Position numbers and translations under genes: made by a program
The notes under the pieces: model-generated
The model's input: the letters and a program-made list of their open reading frames with translations, nothing else
Database searches by the model: none
What the model was told of the DNA's origin: nothing
DNA from: Owenia fusiformis
Lineage: Eukaryota; Annelida; Polychaeta; Sabellida; Oweniidae
NCBI GenBank assembly: GCA_903813345.2
Contig: CAIIXF020000005.1
Coordinates: 26,539,375-26,603,374 of the forward strand
Length of the DNA stretch: 64,000 nt
Direction of reading: 5' to 3'
Shown here: in pieces, positions 23,601-34,751 of the stretch
How positions within the stretch are numbered: the stretch's first letter is position 1
How the letters are laid out: the number at the start of each line of letters is the position of its first letter

Positions 23601-26600
23601 CCTTCTTCTCTGGACATCATCATATAAAATTGGAAACAAATCCAGTCACTGGAATTTGAGTTATCAATGATTAATTTTTTACAAATGATGGCCATTTTGA
23701 AATTCAGGGGCCATCTTGAAAAAGTCTTCTTAAGCAGACTTCTTTTGTCTCTAGGCATCAGCATTTGAAGAAAATCCGTTGACTGGTATTTGAGTTATCA
23801 AAGATTACGGTTTTACAAAAAATGGCTGCCATTTTGAAATTCAGCAACCATTTTGAAAATGTCTTCTTGAGCAAGGCTCCTTTGTCCCTAGACAACAGCA
23901 TATAAAATTTGAACCAAATCGGTTTACTAGTACTCAAGTCATCAACGATTACGTTTTTTTTATGAAAAATGGGGGCCATTTTGATATTTAACTGCCATCT
24001 TGAAAATCCCTTCTTGAGCAGAGCCCCTATGTCTCTCAGCATCAGCATGCAAAATTTGAACCAAATCCATTCACTGGTGTTTGAGTTATCAAAGATTACG
24101 GGTTTTTACAAAAAATGGCGGCTATTTTTAAATTCAGTGGCCATCTTGAAAATCTTTTCTTGAGCGAGGCTCATTTATCCCAAGGCAACGGCATATAAAA
24201 TTTGAACCAAATCGGTTGACTAGTATTTGAGTTTCTCTGTTTCTGTTTTTTAGGTAGAAACCACTGCCACAACATTGATGACTGCAAACCTTATACAGAA
24301 ATCTTTAAAACTGCTAAAAACTTTTGCGAAAGCATCTGGGATTTCTCATTTAAAGTAGTTGATGAAGGAGAACCGTGTATGAACTTTGTATATGATCTTA
24401 CAAAGGATGATAATAATAGGAGAGTAGCTGAGATGAAGGCGAAAGAGTTGAGTGAACTTGACAAAATCAAGAATGTTGAATTATAGGCTTTTCCAGATAT
24501 TATTCTATTAACCTTTTGAATCGGTAGCTTTGAATCCAAGGATCAGAAATTGGGTTGAAACCAGGGAATTTTCTCATTTTTGCAAGCTTTTGACATTTTA
24601 TTACGACAAGTGATGCTCAATTTAGTGAAATTAGCAAGCAGTGATCATTTCTTCACATTTTAAAACATAATAACATCAATTTGATTGAATAAACCACGTG
24701 CAGTATGGCCCCTTTAAGCTAGGACATTGCAAGCAAGCTGACATAAACCCATGATAGTATTCTACACTTGTCTGTATGTGATATAATCTGAATTACATCA
24801 TGTTCACACATATAACATATCACACATACATCGTATTTGCTACTTATATTAGTTGGTATCTGTATTAACAACTTGTTTCTAATAAATGCTTTATTTGTTA
24901 TTCATTTTGAGATCTGGATACTGATCTGATTGATCAAGACTGATCATTAATCCCTGTATTTATCTTACATATACAGGTAGTGGCAGTTTTATATCGTGTT
25001 AATAGAACCATGTTAAAAATGTTGAATTTTTTAATTCCTTGAATGGGTGCAAAATCTAATTCTTACAATTCTGACCAATGTTTATAAAACATATACCAGT
25101 ATATGCAAACATGATTTTTGTCATGTTTAAGTAGTTGCACAAGTCTGCAAAAGTAGAGTGGAAAAGTCTATTCTTAAAATCTCAGTGAGTGCCCGCTTGT
25201 TTCAATAAAAGATAACACAACGATTGCATAATGAAACAAAGAAGGACTTACCCAGTAATCCTCTTGTGGTCAACGGGTACATTACACTGGCACCATACAA
25301 GTTAAACACTTTATTGTCCAATTGGTTCTCTTTACGTAGTTGACGTTCCTTCAGTTTCAGCTGCTGGTATTTATCAAACTGCTCTGAATCTGACAGCGAG
25401 GACCAGAGAGTTTCACCTACAAAGAATGATGTTGATGAATGTGTAGACGATCAAACCAGTTTTTGTCATAATTTTTGTTAGCTGAACTGTTTTATTTATT
25501 GTACTTGTGTTATGTTTGAATAGAAAAATAAATTTTTTTAAAATTGTCATTTTCTAAAATTATGAATATCATTCAAAAATGAATTTATAAAATAGTATAT
25601 ATTTTATGAATTTATAATAATCTTATTATAATGAAGTGTAATAAATAAATAAATGTTTCTAACTGCTTATATTTGACTATTTGTATACTTAAAAAATATG
25701 TTCAGTCTTAGCCTTAGTTGTAAAATTCCTTTATTTCATTTATAATATGTTCTTTATTGATTATATCCAAAATGCAAAATATATAGAAACATACAGGGTG
25801 GTTAAAAAATATTTGGAATATTTTCTGAAATTCTCTACTAAAATACATCAAAGCATATTTGGATCAGCCTGTATATACACACACAATTCTTTAACATGCA
25901 GACGGTGCATGACACAAACATCTTCATTTCACCATTTTCAAATTCCCATACACAATATTCAGGAAATAAAATTGTATACATGCCTTTTCTCAAACTAAAA
26001 GAAAGTAAACATATCTCCCTGCGTGAAATGCATATAAAATAAGAAGTTTTTATGCCAATCTGTTCCTAATATATTGCAAACATTATTGAGGGTGATTAGT
26101 TAAATTGTAAAAAACATGCCATGCTATGCCGACTACATGCATCATACACAGGATTGTTGCACATATTGGCTATAGTTAAATATAAAATAAAAGAATAATA
26201 TATTCTTTTATGATCATTTTACCTGGTGATACTCCTACATATATAACAAAATTTGAAATATAAATAAGTTTTACAAGGCTTTATCAATATTTAATTCATG
26301 CCAAAAATGAAAATTGTTAAAACCAAAACTCCGGATGTACAAATACATTCGATTCTGTAAGATTCTGACTATGATATACCCTTTGTGCACAAAAAAAGAA
26401 AGTTGCATTCAGTTTATTTGTATTATCACAGGATTTCTAGAGTCATAATCACATTTGAATATTAGGAGATTTCATCTGCCATTGACATTAATAGATAGAG
26501 GTGTCACGGATACCCGATTTTGTTCCGATCCGCGGAATTATGCCCTCGGAATGGAACACGGAACAAAAATTAAGAATTTCGGTTCGGTTCCGGAACAAGA

Positions 26601-29600
26601 ACATTTTACCCCTCTCAACTACTGGCCCTTGAATCTCCACAAAACAGCACTTTTCTTTCAATATTTTGTACCAAAAAAGGTTCATTCTTTTTACTCCTTC
26701 TCTTTGAAGAGTTTTGAAGAGCTTTTCGCTACCAAATAGATCTAAATGATCAAATTATTTTAATCTAATACACGCAGTCACTCTGTTCCGAACTGTTCCG
26801 AAGCAAAATGTTCCGAACCAAACAGTTCCGATTTTTTTTGTTTTGTGACATCTCTATTAATAGATGGCAGATATATTTCAAAGATCTGACTTACCCATTT
26901 GGCTCCTAACCATCTGCCAAAAGAGATGACTACGAATACCATCATATTTCATATCAAGGGCATCTAGTAGGTCATTCACGCCAACATGGTTGCGAATCTT
27001 CCTGGGTATATCTTCACCATAGTCCATACCATCATCATAGATCAGTCCTTCTACACCCTCCTTATCCCATCTGAAAATATAAACATACAGATATCAATTA
27101 GGGATGCGTCCATTGAGGTATAAATGCATCATCTGTATATCGTAAATTCAAAATGGATACATTTAGATAAATTGCCATACAAACAAATGTAAATACACTA
27201 ATTATAAAAAGACTTGCATTGGCCAGTAGTTTCTTCAACACTTATCTTAATGCAATCTTGTTGTATCCAAATGGAAATGTGCATATTCAGAAAAAAGTAC
27301 TTCCAAAAATATTGAGATTATTTATATCCATAAATAATTGATTGGATTCAGTCCAAAACAACTCACTTGTTTTGTTTCCTGCGTGCAAGTCTGTGTGTCC
27401 TGGTCTGGTAGTCGTCTCGTTCACGAGCCTCCCTCGCTTGACTAGTATCGTCATCCTAAATTAATAGACGAGCAATATAATGACAGATATATGGTGCCCT
27501 AAAAACAGGATATTTTCTAAATAGCCATGAAAATGTTAAACATTTAATAAGTCAAAGGTTTAAATTAAAATTGAACTAAAGTATCATATTTTCATTTTAT
27601 GTTTTGCTTACCTTCACACAAACATTATTTCCATTTTATGAACAGAATGCAAAATTTATGAAAAATTTACAAAAGATTAATACCATTTCCCTTTAACATG
27701 TAATGTATACAAAAATAGGACTAAGTCCTTTATAGATTAGGCAAGAATGAAAAAGACATATTTATATCGAAACCAAAAAATTAGAGAATCATTCGACAGT
27801 TAAACATTAAGAAGCAGGAATAAAGGAAGATATATCATTTTATCCCATACTTGAATGTGTTTGAGGTATGTAAAGCAGGTTTGTAAAAGTTGTATTTTCA
27901 TCAGCAGGCAGGACATAGCTTTAGGTCCTAGCTGACTGGATTGATATATATTTTTGTACTGTTAGCATAATTACTGAAAACAGTAATGGCGACCCCAACT
28001 CAGGCAATCACAATCTGTTTGATGATTTAACAAGGGAAGTAGCATACTAATCCCTGCCATGGCCAAGAAAACAAAACTGGACATGAATATGAATGAAATT
28101 TTCTGAAATCGGGAAAATGTGAACCAGACGAGATGAAAGTGAGTGAGTATCCCCTTTATGTTAGACACTGTAGGTAAACAATAGACATACTGTAGGTAAA
28201 CAATAGACATACTGTAGGTACACAATAGACATACTGTAGGTACACAATAGACATACTGTAGGTACACAATAGATTCACTGTAGGTACACAATAGATACAC
28301 TGCAGGTGCATTTTAGGTACACTGTAGGTGCATAATAGGTTAACTCTGAGTATACGGAAGGTACACTTTAAGATAAGCACACTGTACAGTATCCTGGATA
28401 CTTACATCTGGGTTCACCATATCCTAGAAATCGTATATGATTATTATAGAGTAATCAATAGCATCGTGAAAAGATATGTCTTGAGTGTTATATAGCCTAA
28501 TACTCACATTGTGCTATAAACTACAAAGACATGCAAATGGATAGATATCAGGCGCATAACACAAGGGTACACAGTTGCGTACCCTAATTGATGGATTAGT
28601 ACCCCATTACACAGTCTGATATCGCTCAGAAAGCACCATGTAAGGTCTAAAATCAAAAATTTTCTGAGAGGCATGCCCCCTGACCCCCTAGTTTTGCTTG
28701 GCCTTCGACCTCGCGTTCCTGCTATCAAAATCCTGGTTACGGCACTGGATATTCTACATAGGGTTCAATTTTTACAGTAAAACATTCTTTTTAGAAGAAC
28801 TGTAACTTTTGGCTTGAGGTGAATTTTTTTTTGAAAAGAACCCCTAGGTAGTATTTTCATTTCCATCACTGTATAACAGACAATAGATTAAAACTATGCA
28901 TTTAACTAGAAGCATATGATATATGTATATGTATGTGCAAACCTAAATATAAATTCAAGCAACTAAAAAACATTAAGTAAAGTAAAGTCAATTTCTACCT
29001 AACTTATACCATTATATTACCATGCAAAACTAATCGCTGATACTAAATGGAATTTTAGTACTTAAGTTTAGTGTAAAATTCATGCATCTCAAAAGCAGTG
29101 AGGAAATATAAATACCTGTAATACTTTAAGGTGTTCATAATCTTTGAAATCTCTTTGCTTTTTACTGTTGGATATTTCAGACTCTGCCTCCAGGACTTCT
29201 CTATCTGAACTTGGCTCACCAAGGGGCTTGTTACAAAGCCTGAAAAAAAAAGTTACATATTATTTATTTACAGTATTGATATCACTTAATACACATGATT
29301 GCCAACATATTACAGTGAAATACATGTTCTTATAATGAGCTACAGGAATGTGTCACCCGAGCCTGTTATGAGAGACCCAAAAATGTTGTCAATCCAATTA
29401 GTTTGAAAGGCAATAGAACCTGAACTTGAAAAATATGTAGTACATATAGGTTATTTACTGGGAGGGATTGAATATGGGTTTTATTCCGAGGGACAATATG
29501 ATATTGACCGAAGGGTAATATGATACTGACTGAGTGTCAATATGATATTGCCCAAGGAAAACAGTAGTATTATGGAATAAAAATGTAAATTGGAAATAGG

Positions 29601-30325
29601 TTCTTATTATGTAATGATAGAATGAACATGAATCCTAAGTTAACACTGGTTACATACCAAATTTTGATTTCATCAAAGTAAATATCATCTTCAGGATGCT
29701 CTCTGGAGGCCAAAAACTTCTTCCAAGTGTGCATTGTGAACTGGTCCCCATGTGTCATTTTAAACAACACAAGGGCATCTTTAAGATGGATCCTATGACT
29801 TCCATTATGGTCGAGGGCCTGGAAGTCCCAGTGAGCCTTTGACTCCACTGATAGCCTCCTGGTAAGTTCCTGTAAAATACATTTTAAAGGGGTTCATGTA
29901 CTTGTACATGTTTATTCTAAAGGGGCACATGTACCTGTACATGTTTACAAGGGTGTAGTCAGCTTTCAGTCAGGGGGGAGAGTGCAATCATAACTGTTAT
30001 AATATATAAGAATTAGTATCATTTCAATACATTTGCTTGAATAAGTGTGTTTTAATAGTCATGATTAAAGAAGAATGAATGAAAGGCATTTTACCTGTAG
30101 CATCGGAGAGAAATACTCCTTCTGAACTCTACCCTGGCCATTCTCGCCAATAATATCCCTACTTGCTGCATTCACCTGATCCTGGCTAATCTGTGTGAAA
30201 TGGAGTGTTTCGTGGAACTCCTTCAATTGTTCTAGGGTGATATATCCCCTACAAGCTGGGTCAAGTATATCAAAGATTGCACTAAAGTCTTGGACCCCCA
30301 TTTTTGGTTTTGTCAAGTTATAAGG
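14656..30325 (-). CDS. EF-hand and coiled-coil protein, 14 exons seen
   Basis: Exons in transcript order: 30325-30095, 29869-29658, 29239-29116, 28423-28406, 27455-27367, 27070-26895, 25416-25252, 18255-18124, 17545-17311, 16935-16749, 16436-16253, 16020-15869, 15477-15266, 14770-14656. Phases agree at every junction, giving 744 codons. The N-terminal exons carry two EF-hand-like loops. The remainder is charged, helical and rich in Arg/Glu/Gln (for example EEEKQRHVIKKKMEEKK), probably coiled coil, with a DALxxKYDxLRxxLLxxxL-like theme repeated. The first Met is probably 30301-30299, inside the first exon; upstream exons cannot be excluded. The last exon(s) below 14656 are not found. Such EF-hand/coiled-coil proteins are often ciliary, but I do not recognise the orthologue. 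Confidence 0.75.
16040..16252. other. Intron with short direct repeats
   Basis: Four copies of ACAACTGGTCCATATTTCAGAAAACA-like sequence shortened to about 35-40 bp spacing (16100-16230). No coding. Confidence 0.5.
17205..17282. repeat. Fragment of the GTGGGTGC repeat family
   Basis: Contains AAGTGGGTGCAGGGCCCA and then TTGCTTCAATTCTGG. This matches the right end of the elements at about 32399-32575 and 33032-33237. Confidence 0.45.
18560..19100. mobile_element. Inverted-repeat MITE, copy 1
   Basis: Left end AAATTGCTAAACCTGCACAT with GTTATTTTCTGGTAC; right end AATAACATGGGCAGGT with ATAGCATTTTTTC, in inverse orientation. An internal CCAGAATACCTATCCTCG block occurs twice. Related to the element at about 20046-20612. 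Confidence 0.55.
19841..19984 (+). CDS. Folate-receptor-like exon 1 (signal peptide)
   Basis: ATG at 19841; 48 codons; hydrophobic core FFGLLSFLLLTG, then the first receptor cysteines. Donor GTATAA, phase 0. Confidence 0.7.
19841..24486 (+). CDS. Folate-receptor-like protein (4 exons)
   Basis: Exons 19841-19984, 21819-22157, 22898-23033, 24254-24486, about 283 residues. Exon 1 has a start Met and signal peptide (MNFFGLLSFLLLTG). Exons 2-4 carry the cysteine-rich folate receptor/riboflavin-binding fold: CSPDTGPW, then VPICPEVCEKWWQACKQEYT, CTDNWYLGFNMSTG, CKPYTEIF, NFCESIWDFSFKVV and CMNFVYD. These line up with vertebrate FOLR signatures (CSPNLGPW, CEQWWEDC, SCKSNWHKGWNW-like). Junctions are phase 0, 0 and 1. 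The third donor (GTCGGA) is unusual. The C-terminus is charged (LDKIKNVEL) with no hydrophobic GPI signal, so a secreted or carrier role is likelier than a GPI receptor. AATAAA at 24688-24693. The gene lies antisense inside an intron of the EF-hand gene. Confidence 0.85.
20046..20612. mobile_element. Inverted-repeat MITE, copy 2
   Basis: Ends GAATTGCTACACCTGCACAT and ATGTGGAGGTGTAGCAATTT are inverted repeats extending about 80 bp through TACAAAATAAAGTATG / CATACTTTGTATTGTA. The right part has a GGACGGACGGAT run and TCACTGTGTGAGCC. No ORF with homology. Confidence 0.6.
20653..20713 (+). repeat. tRNA-derived SINE-like head (A and B boxes)
   Basis: TAGCATCAGTG (20653-20663) resembles a pol III A box and GGTTCAAATCC (20703-20713) is a near-consensus B box, 50 bp apart as in tRNA genes. 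The intervening sequence does not fold as a good tRNA, so a SINE remnant is more likely. Confidence 0.4.
21819..22157 (+). CDS. Folate-receptor-like exon 2
   Basis: 113 codons, phase 0-0, acceptor TATTTTCAG, donor GTATGT. Ends in CSPDTGPWITFA, the family's central motif. Confidence 0.85.
22898..23033 (+). CDS. Folate-receptor-like exon 3
   Basis: Contains VCEKWWQACKQEYTCTDNW and an N-glycosylation sequon (NMS). Leaves in phase 1 at a weak GTCGGA donor. Confidence 0.85.
23195..24245. repeat. About 140-bp tandem repeat array in folate-receptor intron 3
   Basis: Eight copies spaced 134-148 bp, each with TTTGAGTTATCAAAGATTAC, an AAAATGGCGGCCATTTTGAA block and a CTTGAGCAGAGCTCC block. It fills nearly the whole intron up to the acceptor. 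Minus-strand ORFs here are repeat artefacts. Confidence 0.8.
24254..24486 (+). CDS. Folate-receptor-like exon 4
   Basis: Enters phase 1 after TTTTTTAG; ends at TAG 24484-24486. Keeps the last conserved cysteines and the IWDFSFKV block. Confidence 0.85.
26496..26856. mobile_element. hAT-type MITE, family 2, copy 1
   Basis: 361 bp with TAGAGGTGTCAC and GTGACATCTCTA ends. Perfect 8-bp target duplication TTAATAGA at 26488-26495 and 26857-26864. Internal GTTCCGAACxx/GGAACA repeats. No transposase. Confidence 0.88.
28165..28345. repeat. 22-bp minisatellite
   Basis: About eight copies of ACTGTAGGTACACAATAGACAT with drift at the 3' end, inside an intron just below the micro-exon. Its open minus-strand frames (LCTYSMSIVYLQYV repeats) are by-products of the repeat. 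Confidence 0.75.
28406..28423 (-). CDS. 18-nt micro-exon
   Basis: Acceptor TTTCTAG, six codons (DMVNPD), donor GTAAGT. It enters and leaves in phase 0, exactly as the neighbours need, so it can be included or skipped without a frame change. Confidence 0.5.
29658..29869 (-). CDS. EF-hand exon 2 of the coiled-coil gene
   Basis: Enters phase 0, leaves phase 2. The loop DHNGSHRIHLKD keeps Asp1, Asn3, Ser5, Ile8 and Asp12, a better calcium-binding candidate than the first hand. Confidence 0.75.
30095..30325 (-). CDS. EF-hand exon 1 of the coiled-coil gene
   Basis: 77 codons, phase 0. KMGVQDFSAIFDILDPACRG and then YITLEQLKEF give an EF-hand helix-loop-helix outline. The loop has Ala, Arg and Gln where calcium ligands are expected at positions 3, 5 and 12, so calcium binding is probably lost. 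Confidence 0.75.
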
Positions 30326-30989
30326 CTGAAAGTCAGAGGAGTTACACTCATTTATCTATTACTAGAATAAATGCACCTGAGACAGAATTGAACATATTTT
30401 GAAAGTAAAAAGCTTCTCGAATCAGGAAATATACTTCCACCCGGTATATGATAGCCTTATTTGATCAATTCCAAACTTACAAAGCTGGTGTTAATCAAAA
30501 TGCCATCTCTATAAGATTTGTTTACACATGGCGACAGAAAAATTAAAAATTTTACCGTTTACAAATTTTTTGATAGTTTTTCTACCGTAATGTGTTTCAC
30601 AAATCTCATAATCTTGTGAGGCAACAATACCAGGTATACAATTAACACAATTACCTTACACAGGACAAGCCTGGTTGATCATTTCAGTAGGTTTTATGAC
30701 ATTTGAGTCAACTTTTAGAAAAGTGAAAACTTTTTATTTATACTCCGGACTGAAGACATAATTGATAAATCATGACATGCCACATCCTAAAATAGTACAT
30801 CTGATTCTATGACAATATTTGAGAATATCGAGAGTATGTGTTTCATCCAATGTACTACTAAAAAACTCATTTGAGTTCTTTATTACATTTCAAATTACAT
30901 ATTTGACTGTAGATGTCCGGTTCTGGACACAATAATAGTCTTGATATGGTACTCCAAATATATATTTGGCGTGTCATGACATAGTTAAA
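30326..30989. promoter_or_regulatory. Divergent intergenic region
   Basis: 664 bp between the EF-hand gene's first seen exon (-) and the C1orf74-like start (+). A shared bidirectional promoter is inferred from the head-to-head layout only; I see no clear TATA or initiator. Confidence 0.35.
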
Positions 30990-31778
30990 ATGGCAACAGA
31001 AAACTTCAGAACACAAAATTGGATGGAAATAACCAAGAAATACCTTGGTAAGAGCTCGCGAAAATACTGGAAACATTTATCAAATGATATTTGGATAGTC
31101 GATGAAGGAATACGAATGTGTTTTTTGTTTGATTACTGTTCTCCCTCCCCAGAAACACTATCTGACTATGTTAGCAATTTACAAAAGTGCAAAATTATAA
31201 AAAATCGTCTGCTAATACTTCAAGTTGAACAAGATCTGTTTGTATGCAATGGGACCATTTTGGAACAAGAACTAAAAACGATACAACATAAACATTTGCT
31301 AACTTTTATTGATATATCAAAAAATCTGACAACTCCCGAAATCATTGATGCAGAAAGACATGATCATTTGTGTCGTATTATCAGTGAAATACGGAGTCAA
31401 ATACAGGAGCATGACAGTGGCATTATCCTTGAAATTCAAACAAAAGTATGTGACAACATAAGTACGATATTTGGAATTCTTCTCGGATATCCTACTGTCT
31501 ATTGGTATGAAAGTGATGATGCGGAAAATTGCCTGAGTATGGTGCCTCTGTGCTGTGTCAAAGTTCAAGCCTGTTTACTAACCAAACAAGACGATTCTTC
31601 ACCTGCAAATGATGAAATCCATAATGTTTACCAGTTTAGCTATCCAGATGCTCTTAAAGGGATACTTCAAGAAAAAGTCAACATTTGGTTTGAAGATGTC
31701 AAGGAGAAATGCATGGGACTATTGACTGACATCAAACTGGTAACATGTGTGAATACCTTGCCAACCGTAGTGTTATAA
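30990..31778 (+). CDS. C1orf74: C1orf74 (UPF0739) homologue
   Basis: Single exon, 262 residues from ATG 30990 (context TAAAATGG) to TAA; human C1orf74 is about 269 residues. Shared features as I recall the family: FLFDYCSPSPETLSDYVSNL near residue 45 (human has a DYG...L.SYL block), a GYPTVYWYESDDAENCLSMV stretch in the middle (human GYPV.Y.F...DNCLALTPL) and the terminal TLPTVVL (human TLPAVAL). Function is unknown in any animal. AATAAA at 31962-31967. No introns, as in vertebrates. Confidence 0.75.
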   Translation: MATENFRTQNWMEITKKYLGKSSRKYWKHLSNDIWIVDEGIRMCFLFDYCSPSPETLSDYVSNLQKCKIIKNRLLILQVEQDLFVCNGTILEQELKTIQHKHLLTFIDISKNLTTPEIIDAERHDHLCRIISEIRSQIQEHDSGIILEIQTKVCDNISTIFGILLGYPTVYWYESDDAENCLSMVPLCCVKVQACLLTKQDDSSPANDEIHNVYQFSYPDALKGILQEKVNIWFEDVKEKCMGLLTDIKLVTCVNTLPTVVL

Positions 31779-31784
31779 TTTGAA

Positions 31785-33940
31785 GACTTACAGATGGTGA
31801 AGGTCAAAGTTAATTACTCATTGACCTTAGAGACAACCTTCACTTGTTATGAAATAGAACTTATTATGTGTTAGACGTGGAAGCCCCGCCTCTAGTGACT
31901 TTTTGACTATAGGAGTTTTAATAGGGTAACAAATGGGGTCGTGACAAATCTCAGATATATAAATAAAGCCCCTAATTATGTGTCAATTTCTTTCATTGGT
32001 CTATACTGACCATTAACATTTGGTATGGCAATGGACCCAAATTTTAGGAATCGGTAGGATAATACCACAAAATATTTGTGGTATGGCATGGCCAAGTAGT
32101 TGCACATGTTCTAATTTGAGGTTGTTTTTTATCATTTCCCAGACATTTGGTCCTATATTTGGGCATTTGGTATGCCATTGGGTCACTAGTTTAACATTTA
32201 CTTTGGGGTGTTATTTGCATATAGCTGCAAAGATTATTGTACGAATTGGTTGGTATGGGAACATTGTTCTCAGCCTATTTGATCACCAAAATTTGTTATC
32301 TTCCATATTAGACTTTCAATACCAATCTGCTTTAGAAGAATTTAAAATCTCATATCGTATTTGTGTAATTAAATTGATTTGCAAAATTGCAATACCATAC
32401 AGTGATCTCCACAGGATTTTTTCTCAAGTGGGTGCAAAATTCTCATTTTTACAATTCAGACCAAAATCGGTCAAAATATGCCCATTTTCACGATTTTTCT
32501 CATTTTCAAGTGGGTTCAAGTGGGTTTCAGGTGGGTGCTGCACCCACTTGCTTTAATGCTGGGGAAATCACTGCCGTACCTGCCACCATTTTTGCCACAC
32601 CATACCTGGTCCTTTGATCTCTATGGATTACTCACTTTTCAATGCTGGGTTTGATGGTTTTTTATTCATATACATGTACATTTATTTTTAAATGGAATCT
32701 ACAGTCAAATATACACCACTGTTTTACCTCTCATTGTAAATTCAATCACAGGTGTCAATATTGTTAAGGATTATTTCAAGCAATCAAAACGTTTTTGCTT
32801 TTAGAACGAGGTGCGAGTCACTTGCCATTTACCTTCTTACCTTCCTGTCAAAGAAATGTCAAAAAATATCACACTAAAGTCAAAACTTCAGCTATATTAT
32901 ATAGATGGCATGGTAAAGCGTCATCGTATTTGTGTATTGACTAATCCACCACTATCAAGCACATCCACGCATGGAAAATAATCCCAAATATTTTACCATT
33001 CACATGTAAGCAAAAATCAAATTGATATAACATCAGTGATCTCTCCAGGACTTTTTCTCAGGTGGGTGCAAAATTCTCATTGTCAAAATTCAGACCAACA
33101 AAAACTGCCAATTTTTCATGATTTTCCTATTTTCAAGTGGGTGCAAATGGATTTTCAGGTGGGTGCAAGCCTATTTTCCAAATTTCAGGAGGGTGCTGTG
33201 CCCACTTGCTTTAATGCTGGGGATATCACTGAGCAGTGACAATTTTTAATGTCATTTCTTGAATCATAAAGTTCTAGTTTAGTATACAATTTGTCTACAA
33301 AGGATGATGAATAACAAACAAGAAATCAAATTTATTGTTATTTATGATAATATATTCTGAATTAAAGATATATCAATGTTGTTACATTTTGTATGCATTA
33401 TCTAAGCTCCACATTTACACAAATGCAACTAAAATAAATTATTTTATAATCAACAAAATATTATACAACACTTGTGTTACAGATGTATAAATTAGTACAT
33501 TTCTTTGCACAAAAATTTTTGATTTGACATTATATTGAAACAGAGCTGAAACATATACAAAATTAATGTCTAGTGAAAATAAAAATTGTCTAATTACATT
33601 GAAATAATTAATTCTGTTATCATACTCAACTTACATAATACATGTATAACTTGTGTTTTAAATTTTTTAAATTTTGCAATCCATAGAATTTGTAAAGATG
33701 GTCAATTCAAACCTTCATTGGTATGTCAATTAGAAAACAGGCACACCCCAGAGTAGGAAATACCACTAAAAAGCATATTAATATCAAATCACTTGTTATT
33801 TTGGGCATTTCATGATAGGCAGAAGTATTGTTTCCATTCGTAAAATCTACACTCGTGACATGGCGTGATAGCATACAAGTAAATCATTAACAACAATATT
33901 CAATGATATAAGAAGGTATTCACAAATATCTGTCAAATTA
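31785..33940. other. Intergenic region with GTGGGTGC repeats
   Basis: Two copies (about 32399-32575 and 33032-33237) of a sequence with partly inverted ends (CAGTGATCTCC... / ...GGGGATATCACTG) and internal AAGTGGGTGCAAAATTCTCA. No target duplication found. The open frame at 32020-32556 is not supported as coding. Confidence 0.5.
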
Positions 33941-33944
33941 ATTA

Positions 33945-34751
33945 CAGTAGAACCTGTGTAAGTGGAACACCCTCCGTTCTTAGGAGGTGTTCCACTTACA
34001 GAGGTTTTGGGTTCGCGGGGATTTAAAGAACATACAAGACGAAATATAGGGTTTATATGTATCGCCGGAAATATGATTCTCCATTCATTGCAGGGCAGCT
34101 ATATACCATTAACTATCCATTTGTTTAACTCAAAAAGGTTTCTGACATTCGTAATCCTCCTCATTCTGCCAAAAACGTTTTCTGACATTCTTAATCCTCC
34201 TCATTCTGCCAGTCTCAGACAAAACGATTTAGCAATTAAGTTTTAAAAACTTGTTCCTACTGCTAATAATTCATTTGTTTTAAACTGACAAGTTTGAAAC
34301 AAACAGCAAGGGGTATTAATTAGTGGTAGCATCACATGTTCATCTCTACAGGAGGTTAATCTAATTTGCTGAATGGTAATCTTATGAAATCCTAATAATC
34401 AAATTAATTAGTGGTAGCATCACATGTTCATCTCTACAGGAGGTTAATCTAATTTGCTATATGGTAATCCTATTTTGCCAATTATCGCGTTATTACCTTT
34501 TTTTATACCCATATATCACTGTAGGAGGTTAATTTTGTTTACATAAGTATCAATATTGAAATTTATGGAAAATTGACTGTTCCACTTAGCAGGTTAATTT
34601 TTCACTGTTCACTGTTCAAGTTTGGAGGTGTTCCACTTACAGAGGTTCAATTAACATTAAGTCAATGGGTTTTTAAAATGGGACTTTGAAAAAGCGTTCC
34701 ACTTGTGAGGTGTTCCACTTACGGAGGTGTTCCACTTAGCAGGTTCTACTG
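33945..34751. mobile_element. Pogo-like MITE with TA target sites
   Basis: 807 bp, CAGTAGAACCTGTGTAAGTG at the left and CACTTAGCAGGTTCTACTG at the right, TA on both sides. Internal GGTGTTCCACTTACAGAGGTT blocks, and a direct duplication around TTAGTGGTAGCATCACATG (two copies, about 97 bp apart). Confidence 0.7.

Larger units (their letters stand above)
18256..25251. other. 7-kb intron of the EF-hand gene holding a nested gene
   Basis: Largest intron of the minus-strand gene. It contains the complete folate-receptor-like gene on the plus strand (19841-24486) and two related inverted-repeat elements. Confidence 0.7.

Noticed and set aside
23519-24048. Minus-strand frames with repeated LKKTFSRW-type blocks
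   Set aside because: They follow the 140-bp intron repeat and share no homology.
25792-25873. TA-CAGGGTGGTT ... CAGCCTG-TA possible mariner MITE
   Set aside because: Inverted arms match too weakly to call.
26455-26739. 94-codon frame
   Set aside because: Lies within a hAT MITE; no transposase similarity.
32020-32556. 178-codon plus-strand frame
   Set aside because: No ATG at the start, no domain, and it runs into the GTGGGTGC repeat; composition is non-coding.
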